Made by a program: the position numbers and the translations under genes
The notes under the pieces: generated by a model
The model's input: only the letters and a program-made list of their open reading frames with translations
Databases searched by the model: none
What the model was told of the DNA's origin: nothing
Shown here: positions 1-10,399 of the stretch, piece by piece
How the letters are laid out: every line of letters starts with the position of its first letter
How positions within the stretch are numbered: position 1 is the first letter of the stretch
Assembly: GCF_050947875.1 (NCBI RefSeq)
Contig: NW_027460416.1
Coordinates: forward strand, 1-64,000
Direction: 5' to 3'
Length of the DNA stretch: 64,000 nt
From: Dermacentor variabilis
Lineage: Eukaryota; Arthropoda; Arachnida; Ixodida; Ixodidae

Positions 1-3000
1 CATGGATTTGTGCCAAAAACGCGTTTTAAGCATGCGCATGCATCTTTTGGTAGACGCGGACGCAGTTTTCTGCTAAAACAACACGATATGCATGCAAATG
101 GTGCTTTTGGCAGAACGCCGCGCGTGGATTTCTACCAAACGACGTGGAAAAGCATGCCGATGCTGTCTTTTTAGCACCCGCACATGGGATTTGTGCCAAA
201 ACGCGTTTTTTAGCATGCACAGCATCTTTTGGTAGGCGCGGACGCAGTTTTCTGCAAAACCACACGATAGGCATGCAAATGGTGCTTTTGGGCAGAACGC
301 ACGTGTGGATTTCTACCAAACGACGTGAAAAGGCATGCCGATGCTGCTCTTTTAGCACCCGCACATGGATTTGTGCCAAAACGCGTTTTAAGCATGCGCA
401 TGCATCTTTTGGTAGACGCGGACGCAGTTTTCTGCAAAACCACACGATATGCATGCAAATGGTGCTTTTGGCAGAACGCGCGCGTGGATTTCTACCAAAC
501 GACGTGAAAAGCATGCCGATGCTGCTCTTTTTAACACCGCACATGGATTTGTGCCAAAACGCGTTTTTAGCATGCGCATGCATCTTTGGTAGACGCGGAC
601 GCAGTTTCTGCAAACCACACGATAGGCATGCAAATGGTGCTTTTGGCAGAACGCGCGCGTGGATTTCTACAAACGACGTGAAAAGCATGCCGATGCTGCT
701 CTTTTTAGCACCCGCACATGGATTTGTGCCCAAAACGCGTTTTTAGCATGCACATGCATCTTTTGGTAGACGCGGCCGCAGTTTTCTGCAAACCACACGA
801 TATGCATGCAAATGGTGCTTTTGGCAGAACGCGAGTGTGGATTTCTACCAAACGACGTGAAAAGCATGCCGATGTCTGCTCTTTTTAGCACCCGCACATG
901 GATTTGTGCCAAAACGCGTTTTAAGCATGCCGCATGCATCTTTTGGTAGACGCGGACGCAGTTTTCTGCAAACCACACGATATGCATGCAATGGTGCTTT
1001 TGGCAGAACGCGCGCGTGGATTTCTACCAAACGACGTGAAAAGCATGCCGATGCTGCTCTTTTTAGCACCGCACATGGATTTGTGCCAAAACGCGTTTTA
1101 AGCATGCGCATGCATCTTTTGGTAGACGCGGACGCAGTTTTCTGCAAAACCACACGATAGGCATGCAAATGGTGCTTTTGGCAGAACGCGCGTGTGGATT
1201 TCTACCAAACGACGTGAGAAAGCATGCCGATGCTGCTCTTTTTAGCACCCGCACATGGATTTGTGCCAAAACGCGTTTTAAGCATGCGCATGCATCTTTT
1301 GGTAGACGCGGACGCAGTTTTCTGCAAAACCACACGATATGCATGCAAATGGTGCTTTTGGCAGAACGCGCGCGTGGATTTCTACCAAACGACGTGAAAA
1401 GCATGCCGATGCTGCTCTTTTTAACATCCGCACATGGATTTGTGCCAAAACGCGTTTTAAGCATGCGCATGCATCTTTTGGTAGACGCGGACGCAGTTTT
1501 CTGCAAAACCACACGATAGGCATGCAAATGGTGCTTTTGGCAGAACGCGCGCGTGGATTTCTACCAAACGACGTGAAAAGCATGCCGATGCTGCTCTTTT
1601 TAGCACCCGCACATGGATTTGTGCCAAAACGCGTTTTTAGCATGCACATGCATCTTTTGGTAGACGCGGACGCAGTTTTCTGCAAAACCACACGATATGC
1701 ATGCAAATGGTGCTTTTGGCAGAACGCGCGTGTGGATTTCTACCAAACGACGTGAAAGCATGCCGATGCTGCTCTTTTTAGCACCCGCACATGGATTTGT
1801 GCCAAAACGCGTTTTAAGCATGCGCATGCATCTTTTGGTAGACGCGGACGCAGTTTTCTGCAAAACCACACGATATGCATGCAAATGGTGCTTTTGGCAG
1901 AACGCGCGCGTGGATTTCTACCAAACGACGTGAAAAGCATGCCGATGCTGCTCTTTTTAGCACCGCACATGGATTTGTGCCAAAACGCGTTTTATAGCAT
2001 GCACATGCATCTTTTGGTAGGCGCGGACGCAGTTTTCTGCAAAACCACACGATATGCATGCAAATGGTGCTTTTGGCAGAACGCGCGTGTGGATTTCTAC
2101 CAAACGACGTGAAAAGCATGCCGATGCTGCTCTTTTTAGCACCCGCACATGGATTTGTGCCAAAAACGCGTTTTAAGCATGCGCATGCATCTTTTGGTAG
2201 ACGCGGACGCAGTTTCTGCAAAACCACACGATATGCATGCAAATGGTGCTTTTGGCAGAACGCGCGCGTGGATTTCTACCAAACGACGTGAAAAGCATGC
2301 CGATGCTGCTCTTTTTAACATCCGCACATGGATTTGTGCCAAACGCGTTTTAAGCATGCGCATGCATCTTTTGGTAGACGCGGACGCAGTTTTCTGCAAA
2401 ACCACACGATATGCATGCAAATGGTGCTTTTGCAGAACGCGCGTGTGGATTTCTACCAAACGACGTGAAAAGCATGCCGATGCTGCTCTTTTTAGCACCC
2501 GCACATGGATTTGTGCCAAAACGCGTTTTTAAGCATGCGCATGCATCTTTTGGTAGACGCGGACGCAGTTTTCTGCAAAACCACACGATATGCATGCAAA
2601 TGGTGCTTTTGGCAGAACGCGCGCGTGGATTTCTACCAAACGACGTGAAAAGCATGCCGATGCTGCTCTTTTTGACATCCCGCACATGGATTTGTGCCAA
2701 AGCGCGTTTTTAAGCATGCGCATGCATCTTTTGGTAGACGCGGACGCAGTTTTCTGCAAAACCACACGATAGGCATGCAAATGGTGCTTTGGCAGAACGC
2801 GCGTGGATTTCTACCAAACGACGTGAAAAGCATGCCGATGCTGCTCTTTTTAGCACCCGCACATGGATTTGTGCCAAAACGCGTTTTAAGCATGCGCATG
2901 CATCTTTTGGTAGACGCGGACGCAGTTTTCTGCAAAACCACACGATATGCATGCAAATGGTGCTTTTGGCAGAACGCGCGCGTGGATTTCTACCAAACGA

Positions 3001-3395
3001 CGTGAAAAGCATGCGATGCTGCTCTTTTTAACATCCGCACATGGATTTGTGCCAAAACGCGTTTTAAGCATGCGCATGCATCTTTGGTAGACGCGGACGC
3101 AGTTTTCTGCAAAACCACACGATAGCATGCAAATGGTGCTTTTGGCAGAACGCGCGCGTGGATTTCTACCAAACGACGTGAAAAGCATGCCGATGCTGCT
3201 CTTTTTAGCACCCGCACATGGATTTGTGCCAAAACGCGTTTTTAGCATGCACATGCATCTTTTGGTAGACGCGGACGCAGTTTTCTGCAAAACCACACGA
3301 TATGCATGCAAATGGTGCTTTTGGCAGAACGCGCGTGTGGATTTCTACCAAACGACGTGAAAAGCATGCCGATGCTGCTCTTTTTAGCACCCGCC
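1..3395 (+). repeat. Indel-rich portion of the array
   Basis: The monomers are the same family, but nearly every copy has one or more 1-base gains or losses. Examples are CCAAAAACGCG at 14, CACATGGGATT at 181, CATCTTTGGTAG near 591, CAGTTTCTGC near 611, GATGTCTGCTC near 873, CCCGCCATGG near 3391, and lost bases in GATAGCATGC near 3122. Most fall in runs of A, T, C or G, and substitutions are not similarly raised. After 3395 the phase becomes almost perfect. The pattern looks like an unpolished or low-coverage contig end, though decay at an array edge remains possible. Confidence 0.8.
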
Positions 3396-4303
3396 ATGGA
3401 TTTGTGCCAAAACGCGTTTTAAGCATGCGCATGCATCTTTTGGTAGACGCGGACGCAGTTTTCTGCAAAACCACACGATATGCATGCAAATGGTGCTTTT
3501 GGCAGAACGCGCGCGTGGATTTCTACCAAACGACGTGAAAAGCATGCCGATGCTGCTCTTTTTAACATCCGCACATGGATTTGTGCCAAAACGCGTTTTA
3601 AGCATGCGCATGCATCTTTTGGTAGACGCGGACGCAGTTTTCTGCAAAACCACACGATAGGCATGCAAATGGTGCTTTTGGCAGAACGCGCGCGTGGATT
3701 TCTACCAAACGACGTGAAAAGCATGCCGATGCTGCTCTTTTTAGCACCCGCACATGGATTTGTGCCAAAACGCGTTTTTAGCATGCACATGCATCTTTTG
3801 GTAGACGCGGACGCAGTTTTCTACAAAACCACACGATATGCATGCAAATGGTGCTTTTGGCAGAACGCGCGTGTGGATTTCTACCAAACGACGTGAAAAG
3901 CATGCCGATGCTGCTCTTTTTAACATCCGCACATGGATTTGTGCCAAAACGCGTTTTAAGCATGCGCATGCATCTTTTGGTAGACGCGGACGCAGTTTTC
4001 TGCAAAACCACACGATAGGCATGCAAATGGTGCTTTTGGCAGAACGCGCGCGTGGATTTCTACCAAACGACGTGAAAAGCATGCCGATGCTGCTCTTTTT
4101 AGCACCCGCACATGGATTTGTGCCAAAACGCGTTTTTAGCATGCACATGCATCTTTTGGTAGACGCGGACGCAGTTTTCTGCAAAACCACACGATATGCA
4201 TGCAAATGGTGCTTTTGGCAGAACGCGCGTGTGGATTTCTACCAAACGACGTGAAAAGCATGCCGATGCTGCTCTTTTTAGCACCCGCACATGGATTTGT
4301 GCC

Positions 4304-4315
4304 AAAACGCGTTTT
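4304..4315. other. Perfect palindrome AAAACGCGTTTT (monomer 15-26)
   Basis: This 12-bp perfect inverted repeat is present in the many copies that read AAAACGCG. It contains ACGCGT (a MluI recognition sequence). Copies with AAAGCGCG lose the symmetry and the site. It lies two bases from the next palindrome, so a single monomer places 24 bases of dyad symmetry within 26 bp. Confidence 0.9.
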
Positions 4316-4317
4316 AA

Positions 4318-4329
4318 GCATGCGCATGC
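4318..4329. other. Perfect palindrome GCATGCGCATGC (monomer 29-40), Z-prone tract
   Basis: This 12-bp perfect inverted repeat is made of two GCATGC words. With the next two bases (AT) it forms 14 bp of strict purine-pyrimidine alternation, a composition that can adopt Z-DNA under torsional stress. B-type copies (TTTTTAGCATGCACATGC) carry G35A, which breaks the palindrome but keeps the alternation. Confidence 0.9.
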
Positions 4330-4376
4330 ATCTTTTGGTAGACGCGGACGCAGTTTTCTGCAAAACCACACGATAT
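4318..4376 (+). repeat. Subrepeat S1 (59 bp), first third of the monomer
   Basis: This is monomer positions 29-87, starting GCATGCGCATGC and including CTTTTGGTAGACGCGG and TTTTCTGCAAAACC. With one gap after GTAGA it matches S2 at 41 of 59 positions and S3 at 36 of 59 by hand alignment. The shared skeleton is GCATGC, ATG, CTTTT-like T run, AG, CGC-rich core, TTT-T and CAAA. S1 is the only subunit with the 1-bp deletion that makes the monomer 179 rather than 180. Confidence 0.85.
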
Positions 4377-4386
4377 GCATGCAAAT
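4373..4386. other. Alternating tract ATATGCATGCA overlapping octamer ATGCAAAT (monomer 84-97)
   Basis: Monomer positions 84-94 alternate purine and pyrimidine and include palindromic TGCATGCA. Positions 90-97 read ATGCAAAT, identical to the POU/Oct-type octamer consensus. The octamer is kept whether position 87 is T (GATATGC) or G (GATAGGC), but it is lost in the rare CGCATGCATGCGG variant. Motif identity is seen; binding by any factor is not shown. Confidence 0.8.
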
Positions 4387-4436
4387 GGTGCTTTTGGCAG
4401 AACGCGCGCGTGGATTTCTACCAAACGACGTGAAAA
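4377..4436 (+). repeat. Subrepeat S2 (60 bp), middle third of the monomer
   Basis: This is monomer positions 88-147, starting GCATGCAAATGG, with CTTTTGGCAGAACGCG, TGGATTTCTACCAAACG and a GAAAA end. It matches S3 at 41 of 60 positions without gaps. The clearest shared piece is TGGATTT followed by -T-CCAAA and CG, at subunit positions 35-54 of both. S2 holds the ATGCAAAT octamer, and the C/T polymorphism at monomer position 120 falls in its CGCGCGCG run. Confidence 0.85.
4402..4412. other. CG-alternating palindrome ACGCGCGCGT plus G (monomer 113-123)
   Basis: A 10-bp perfect palindrome of alternating C and G, the strongest classical Z-DNA-type sequence in the unit, holding four of the 15 CpGs. 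About half of the copies carry C120T (ACGCGCGTGTGG), a CpG-to-TpG change that breaks the symmetry and the BssHII word GCGCGC but keeps the alternation. Confidence 0.85.
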
Positions 4437-4496
4437 GCATGCCGATGCTGCTCTTTTTAACATCCGCACATGGATTTGTGCCAAAGCGCGTTTTAA
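4437..4496 (+). repeat. Subrepeat S3 (60 bp), last third of the monomer, crossing the arbitrary monomer start
   Basis: This runs from monomer position 148 to position 28 of the next copy. It starts GCATGCCGATGCTGCTC and contains TGGATTTGTGCCAAAACGCG. It is the most variable third of the unit between copies: the junction after CTCTTTTT reads AGCACCC, AACATCC, GACATCC, and rarely AATATCC or ATCATCC. The A18G change (AAAACGCG to AAAGCGCG) usually travels with the AACATCC or GACATCC forms, not with AGCACCC. Confidence 0.85.
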
Positions 4497-6359
4497 GCAT
4501 GCGCATGCATCTTTTGGTAGACGCGGACGCAGTTTTCTGCAAAACCACACGATATGCATGCAAATGGTGCTTTTGGCAGAACGCGCGTGTGGATTTCTAC
4601 CAAACGACGGGAAAAGCATGCCGATGCTGCTCTTTTTAGCACCCGCACATGGATTTGTGCCAAAACGCGTTTTAAGCATGCGCATGCATCTTTTGGTAGA
4701 CGCGGACGCAGTTTTCTGCAAAACCACACGATATGCATGCAAATGGTGCTTTTGGCAGAACGCGCGCGTGGATTTCTACCAAACGACGTGAAAAGCATGC
4801 CGATGCTGCTCTTTTTAGCACCCGCACATGGATTTGTGCCAAAACGCGTTTTTAGCATGCACATGCATCTTTTGGTAGACGCGGACGCAGTTTTCTGCAA
4901 AACCACACGATATGCATGCAAATGGTGCTTTTGGCAGAACGCGCGCGTGGATTTCTACCAAACGACGTGAAAAGCATGCCGATGCTGCTCTTTTTAACAT
5001 CCGCACATGGATTTGTGCCAAAACGCGTTTTAAGCATGCGCATGCATCTTTTGGTAGACGCGGACGCAGTTTTCTGCAAAACCACACGATAGGCATGCAA
5101 ATGGTGCTTTTGGCAGAACGCGCGTGTGGATTTCTACCAAACGACGTGAAAAGCATGCCGATGCTGCTCTTTTTAACATCCGCACATGGATTTGTGCCAA
5201 AACGCGTTTTAAGCATGCGCATGCATCTTTTGGTAGACGCGGACGCAGTTTTCTGCAAAACCACACGATAGGCATGCAAATGGTGCTTTTGGCAGAACGC
5301 GCGCGTGGATTTCTACCAAACGACGTGAAAAGCATGCCGATGCTGCTCTTTTTAGCACCCGCACATGGATTTGTGCCAAAACGCGTTTTTAGCATGCACA
5401 TGCATCTTTTGGTAGACGCGGACGCAGTTTTCTGCAAAACCACACGATATGCATGCAAATGGTGCTTTTGGCAGAACGCGCGTGTGGATTTCTACCAAAC
5501 GACGTGAAAAGCATGCCGATGCTGCTCTTTTTAGCACCCGCACATGGATTTGTGCCAAAACGCGTTTTAAGCATGCGCATGCATCTTTTGGTAGACGCGG
5601 ACGCAGTTTTCTGCAAAACCACACGATATGCATGCAAATGGTGCTTTTGGCAGAACGCGCGCGTGGATTTCTACCAAACGACGTGAAAAGCATGCCGATG
5701 CTGCTCTTTTTAACATCCGCACATGGATTTGTGCCAAAGCGCGTTTTAAGCATGCGCATGCATCTTTTGGTAGACGCGGACGCAGTTTTCTGCAAAACCA
5801 CACGATATGCATGCAAATGGTGCTTTTGGCAGAACGCGCGTGTGGATTTCTACCAAACGACGGGAAAAGCATGCCGATGCTGCTCTTTTTAGCACCCGCA
5901 CATGGATTTGTGCCAAAACGCGTTTTAAGCATGCGCATGCATCTTTTGGTAGACGCGGACGCAGTTTTCTGCAAAACCACACGATATGCATGCAAATGGT
6001 GCTTTTGGCAGAACGCGCGCGTGGATTTCTACCAAACGACGTGAAAAGCATGCCGATGCTGCTCTTTTTAGCACCCGCACATGGATTTGTGCCAAAACGC
6101 GTTTTTAGCATGCACATGCATCTTTTGGTAGACGCGGACGCAGTTTTCTGCAAAACCACACGATATGCATGCAAATGGTGCTTTTGGCAGAACGCGCGCG
6201 TGGATTTCTACCAAACGACGTGAAAAGCATGCCGATGCTGCTCTTTTTAACATCCGCACATGGATTTGTGCCAAAACGCGTTTTAAGCATGCGCATGCAT
6301 CTTTTGGTAGACGCGGACGCAGTTTTCTGCAAAACCACACGATAGGCATGCAAATGGTG

Positions 6360-6700
6360 CTTTTGGTAGAACGCGCGCGTGGATTTCTACCAAACGACGT
6401 GAAAAGCATGCCGATGCTGCTCTTTTTAGCACCCGCACATGGATTTGTGCCAAAACGCGTTTTTAGCATGCACATGCATCTTTTGGTAGACGCGGACGCA
6501 GTTTTCTGCAAAACCACACGATATGCATGCAAATGGTGCTTTTGGCAGAACGCGCGTGTGGATTTCTACCAAACGACGTGAAAAGCATGCCGATGCTGCT
6601 CTTTTTAACATCCGTACATGGATTTGTGCCAAAACGCGTTTTAAGCATGCGCATGCATCTTTTGGTAGACGCGGACGCAGTTTTCTGCAAAACCACACGA
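6360..6700 (+). repeat. Marked monomer pair shared with about 21.57-21.92 kb
   Basis: Two rare substitutions occur together: TTTTGGTAGAACG at 6367 and CATCCGTACATGG at 6615. The same pair recurs at 21580 and 21828. Both offsets are 15,213 bp, which is 85 monomers less the two 1-base deletions in between. This is a dispersed duplication whose outer edges I cannot fix by eye. Confidence 0.7.
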
Positions 6701-7179
6701 TAGGCATGCAAATGGTGCTTTTGGCAGAACGCGCGCGTGGATTTCTACCAAACGACGTGAAAAGCATGCCGATGCTGCTCTTTTTAGCACCCGCACATGG
6801 ATTTGTGCCAAAACGCGTTTTTAGCATGCACATGCATCTTTTGGTAGACGCGGACGCAGTTTTCTCCAAAACCACACGATATGCATGCAAATGGTGCTTT
6901 TGGCAGAACGCGCGTGTGGATTTCTACCAAACGACGTGAAAAGCATGCCGATGCTGCTCTTTTTAGCACCCGCACATGGATTTGTGCCAAAACGCGTTTT
7001 AAGCATGCGCATGCATCTTTTGGTAGACGCGGACGCAGTTTTCTGCAAAACCACACGATATGCATGCAAATGGTGCTTTTGGCAGAACGCGCGCGTGGAT
7101 TTCTACCAAACGACGTGAAAAGCATGCCGATGCTGCTCTTTTTAACATCCGCACATGGATTTGTGCCAAAGCGCGTTTT

Positions 7180-7860
7180 AAGCATGCGCATTCATCTTTT
7201 GGTAGACGCGGACGCAGTTTCCTGCAAAACCACACGATATGCATGCAAATGGTGCTTTTGGCAGAACGCGCGCGTGGATTTCTACCAAACGACGTGAAAA
7301 GCATACCGATGCTGCTCTTTTTAACATCCGCACATGGATTTGTGCCAAAGCGCGTTTTAAGCATGCGCATGCATCTTTTGGTAGACGCGGACGCAGTATT
7401 CTGGAAAACCACACGATAGGCATGCAAATGGTGCTTTTGGCAGAACGCGCGCGTGGATTTCTACCAAACGACGTGAAAAGCATGCCGATGCTGCTCTTTT
7501 TAGCACCCGCACATGGATTTGTGCCAAAACGCGTTTTTAGCATGCACATGCATCTTTTGGTAGACGCGGACGCAGTTTCCTGCAAAACCACACGATATGC
7601 ATGCAAATGGTGCTTTTGGCAGAACGCGCGTGTGGATTTCTACCAAACGACGTGAAAAGCATGCCGATGCTGCTCTTTTTAGCACCCGCACATGGATTTG
7701 TGCCAAAACGCGTTTTAAGCATGCGCATGCATCTTTTGGTAGACGCGGACGCAGTTTTCTGGAAAACCACACGATAGGCATGCAAATGGTGCTTTTGGCA
7801 GAACGCGCGCGTGGATTTCTACCAAACGACGTGAAAAGCATGCCGATGCTGCTCTTTTTA
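7180..7860 (+). repeat. Segment duplicated 18 monomers downstream (copy 1)
   Basis: Three rare changes are linked here: GCATTCATC (7192), GCATACCGATG (7305) and CTGGAAAACC (7404). The same three recur at 10414, 10527 and 10626, each exactly 3,222 bp (18 x 179) away. CTGGAAAACC also appears near 7762, 13668, 24049, 25301 and 48929, so this monomer type has spread further than the three-marker haplotype. Confidence 0.8.
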
Positions 7861-10399
7861 GCACCCGCACATGGATTTGTGCCAAAACGCGTTTTTAGCA
7901 TGCACATGCATCTTTTGGTAGGCGCGGACGCAGTTTTCTGCAAAACCACACGATATGCATGCAAATGGTGCTTTTGGCAGAACGCGCGCGTGGATTTCTA
8001 CCAAACGACGTGAAAAGCATGCCGATGCTGCTCTTTTTAGCACCCGCACATGGATTTGTGCCAAAACGCGTTTTAAGCATGCGCATGCATCTTTTGGTAG
8101 ACGCGGACGCAGTTTTCTGCAAAACCACACGATAGGCATGCAAATGGTGCTTTTGGCAGAACGCGCGTGTGGATTTCTACCAAACGACGTGAAAAGCATG
8201 CCGATGCTGCTCTTTTTAGCACCCGCACATGGATTTGTGCCAAAACGCGTTTTAAGCATGCGCATGCATCTTTTGGTAGACGCGGACGCAGTTTTCTGCA
8301 AAACCACACGATATGCATGCAAATGGTGCTTTTGGCAGAACGCGCGCGTGGATTTCTACCAAACGAGGTGAAAAGCATGCCGATGCTGCTCTTTTTAACA
8401 TCCGCACATGGATTTGTGCCAAAGCGCGTTTTAAGCATGCGCATGCATCTTTTGGTAGACGCGGACGCAGTTTTCTGCAAAACCACACGATATGCATGCA
8501 AATGGTGCTTTTGGCAGAACGCGCGCGTGGATTTCTACCAAACGACGTGAAAAGCATGCCGATGCTGCTCTTTTTGACATCCGCACATGGATTTGTGCCA
8601 AAGCGCGTTTTAAGCATGCGCATGCATCTTTTGGTAGACGCGGACGCAGTTTTCTGCAAAACCACACGATAGGCATGCAAATGGTGCTTTTGGCAGAACG
8701 CGCGTGTGGATTTCTACCAAACGACGTGAAAAGCATGCCGATGCTGCTCTTTTTAGCACCCGCACATGGATTTGTGCCAAAACGCGTTTTAAGCATGCGC
8801 ATGCATCTTTTGGTAGACGCGGACGCAGTTTTCTGCAAAACCACACGATATGCATGCAAATGGTGCTTTTGGCAGAACGCGCGCGTGGATTTCTACCAAA
8901 CGACGTGAAAAGCATGCCGATGCTGCTCTTTTTAACATCCGCACATGGATTTGTGCCAAAACGCGTTTTAAGCATGCGCATGCATCTTTTGGTAGACGCG
9001 GACGCAGTTTTCTGCAAAACCACACGATAGGCATGCAAATGGTGCTTTTGGCAGAACGCGCGCGTGGATTTCTACCAAACGACGTGAAAAGCATGCCGAT
9101 GCTGCTCTTTTTAGCACCCGCACATGGATTTGTGCCAAAACGCGTTTTTAGCATGCACATGCATCTTTTGGTAGACGCGGACGCAGTTTTCTGCAAAACC
9201 ACACGATATGCATGCAAATGGTGCTTTTGGCAGAACGCGCGTGTGGATTTCTACCAAACGACGTGAAAAGCATGCCGATGCTGCTCTTTTTAGCACCCGC
9301 ACATGGATTTGTGCCAAAATGCGTTTTAAGCATGCGCATGCATCTTTTGGTAGACGCGGACGCAGTTTTCTGCAAAACCACACGATATGCATGCAAATGG
9401 TGCTTTTGGCAGAACGCGCGCGTGGATTTCTACCAAACGACGTGAAAAGCATGCCGATGCTGCTCTTTTTAACATCCGCACATGGATTTGTGCCAGAACG
9501 CGTTTTAAGCATGCGCATGCATCTTTTGGTAGACGCGGACGCAGTTTTCTGCAAAACCACACGATAGGCATGCAAATGGTGCTTTTGGCAGAACGCGCGC
9601 GTGGATTTCTACCAAACGACGTGAAAAGCATGCCGATGCTGCTCTTTTTAGCACCCGCACATGGATTTGTGCCAAAACGCGTTTTAAGCATGCGCATGCA
9701 TCTTTTGGTAGACGCGGACGCAGTTTTCTGCAAAACCACACGATAGGCATGCAAATGGTGCTTTTGGCAGAACGCGCGCGTGGATTTCTACCAAACGACG
9801 TGAAAAGCATGCCGATGCTGCTCTTTTTAGCACCCGCACATGGATTTGTGCCAAAACGCGTTTTTAGCATGCACATGCATCTTTTGGTAGACGCGGACGC
9901 AGTTTTCTGCAAAACCACACGATATGCATGCAAATGGTGCTTTTGGCAGAACGCGCGTGTGGATTTCTACCAAACGACGTGAAAAGCATGCCGATGCTGC
10001 TCTTTTTAGCACCCAAACATGGATTTGTGCCAAAACGCGTTTTAAGCATGCGCATGCATCTTTTGGTAGACGCGGACGCAGTTTTCTGCAAAACCACACG
10101 ATATGCATGCAAATGGTGCTTTTGGCAGAACGCGCGCGTGGATTTCTACCAAACGACGTGAAAAGCATGCCGATGCTGCTCTTTTTAACATCCGCACATG
10201 CATTTGTGCCAAAGCGCGTTTTAAGCATGCGCATGCATCTTTTGGTAGACGCGGACGCAGTTTTCTGCAAAACCACACGATATGCATGCAAATGGTGCTT
10301 TTGGCAGAACGCGCGCGTGGATTTCTACCAAACGACGTGAAAAGCATGCCGATGCTGCTCTTTTTAACATCCGCACATGGATTTGTGCCAAAACGCGTT

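Larger units (their letters stand above)
4290..4468 (+). repeat. Representative 179-bp monomer
   Basis: This copy serves as the reference for monomer coordinates; position 1 is the C of CATGGATTT at 4290. It has about 48% GC (43 C and 43 G by count) and 15 CpG sites. It carries the common A-type pair (AAGCATGCGC at 27-36), T at 87, C at 120 and AACATCC at 170-176. Its two neighbours begin at 4111 and 4469, so the unit length is exactly 179. Because 179 is not a multiple of 3, the reading frame changes from one monomer to the next and no frame can encode a tandem peptide repeat. Stop codons recur in each frame, for example within CGTGAAAAG and TTTTAAGC. Confidence 0.97.
3855..6360 (+). repeat. 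Tandem 7-monomer (1,253 bp) higher-order duplication
   Basis: The halves, about 3855-5107 and 5108-6360, agree monomer by monomer in variant order. Both contain a private T-to-G change giving GACGGGAAAAG, at 4610 and 5863, exactly 1,253 bp apart. B-type (GCATGCACATGC) copies and AACATCC copies fall in the same slots. Agreement ends upstream at the position-87 variant (T near 3838, G near 5092) and downstream near 6367, where TTTTGGTAGAACG appears only in the second copy. This is one recent 7-monomer tandem duplication, with edges placed to about one monomer. Confidence 0.85.

Noticed and set aside
4291..4330. MluI-type ACGCGT words as cell-cycle box (MCB) promoter elements
   Set aside because: The word is present because it lies in the repeat palindrome. 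No gene or transcription start is nearby, and many copies lose it through A18G.
4410..4440. Possible CENP-B box in TTTCTACCAAACGACG
   Set aside because: The essential CENP-B core pattern (TTCG, A and CGGG at fixed spacing, either strand) is not met. Resemblance is limited to a few bases.
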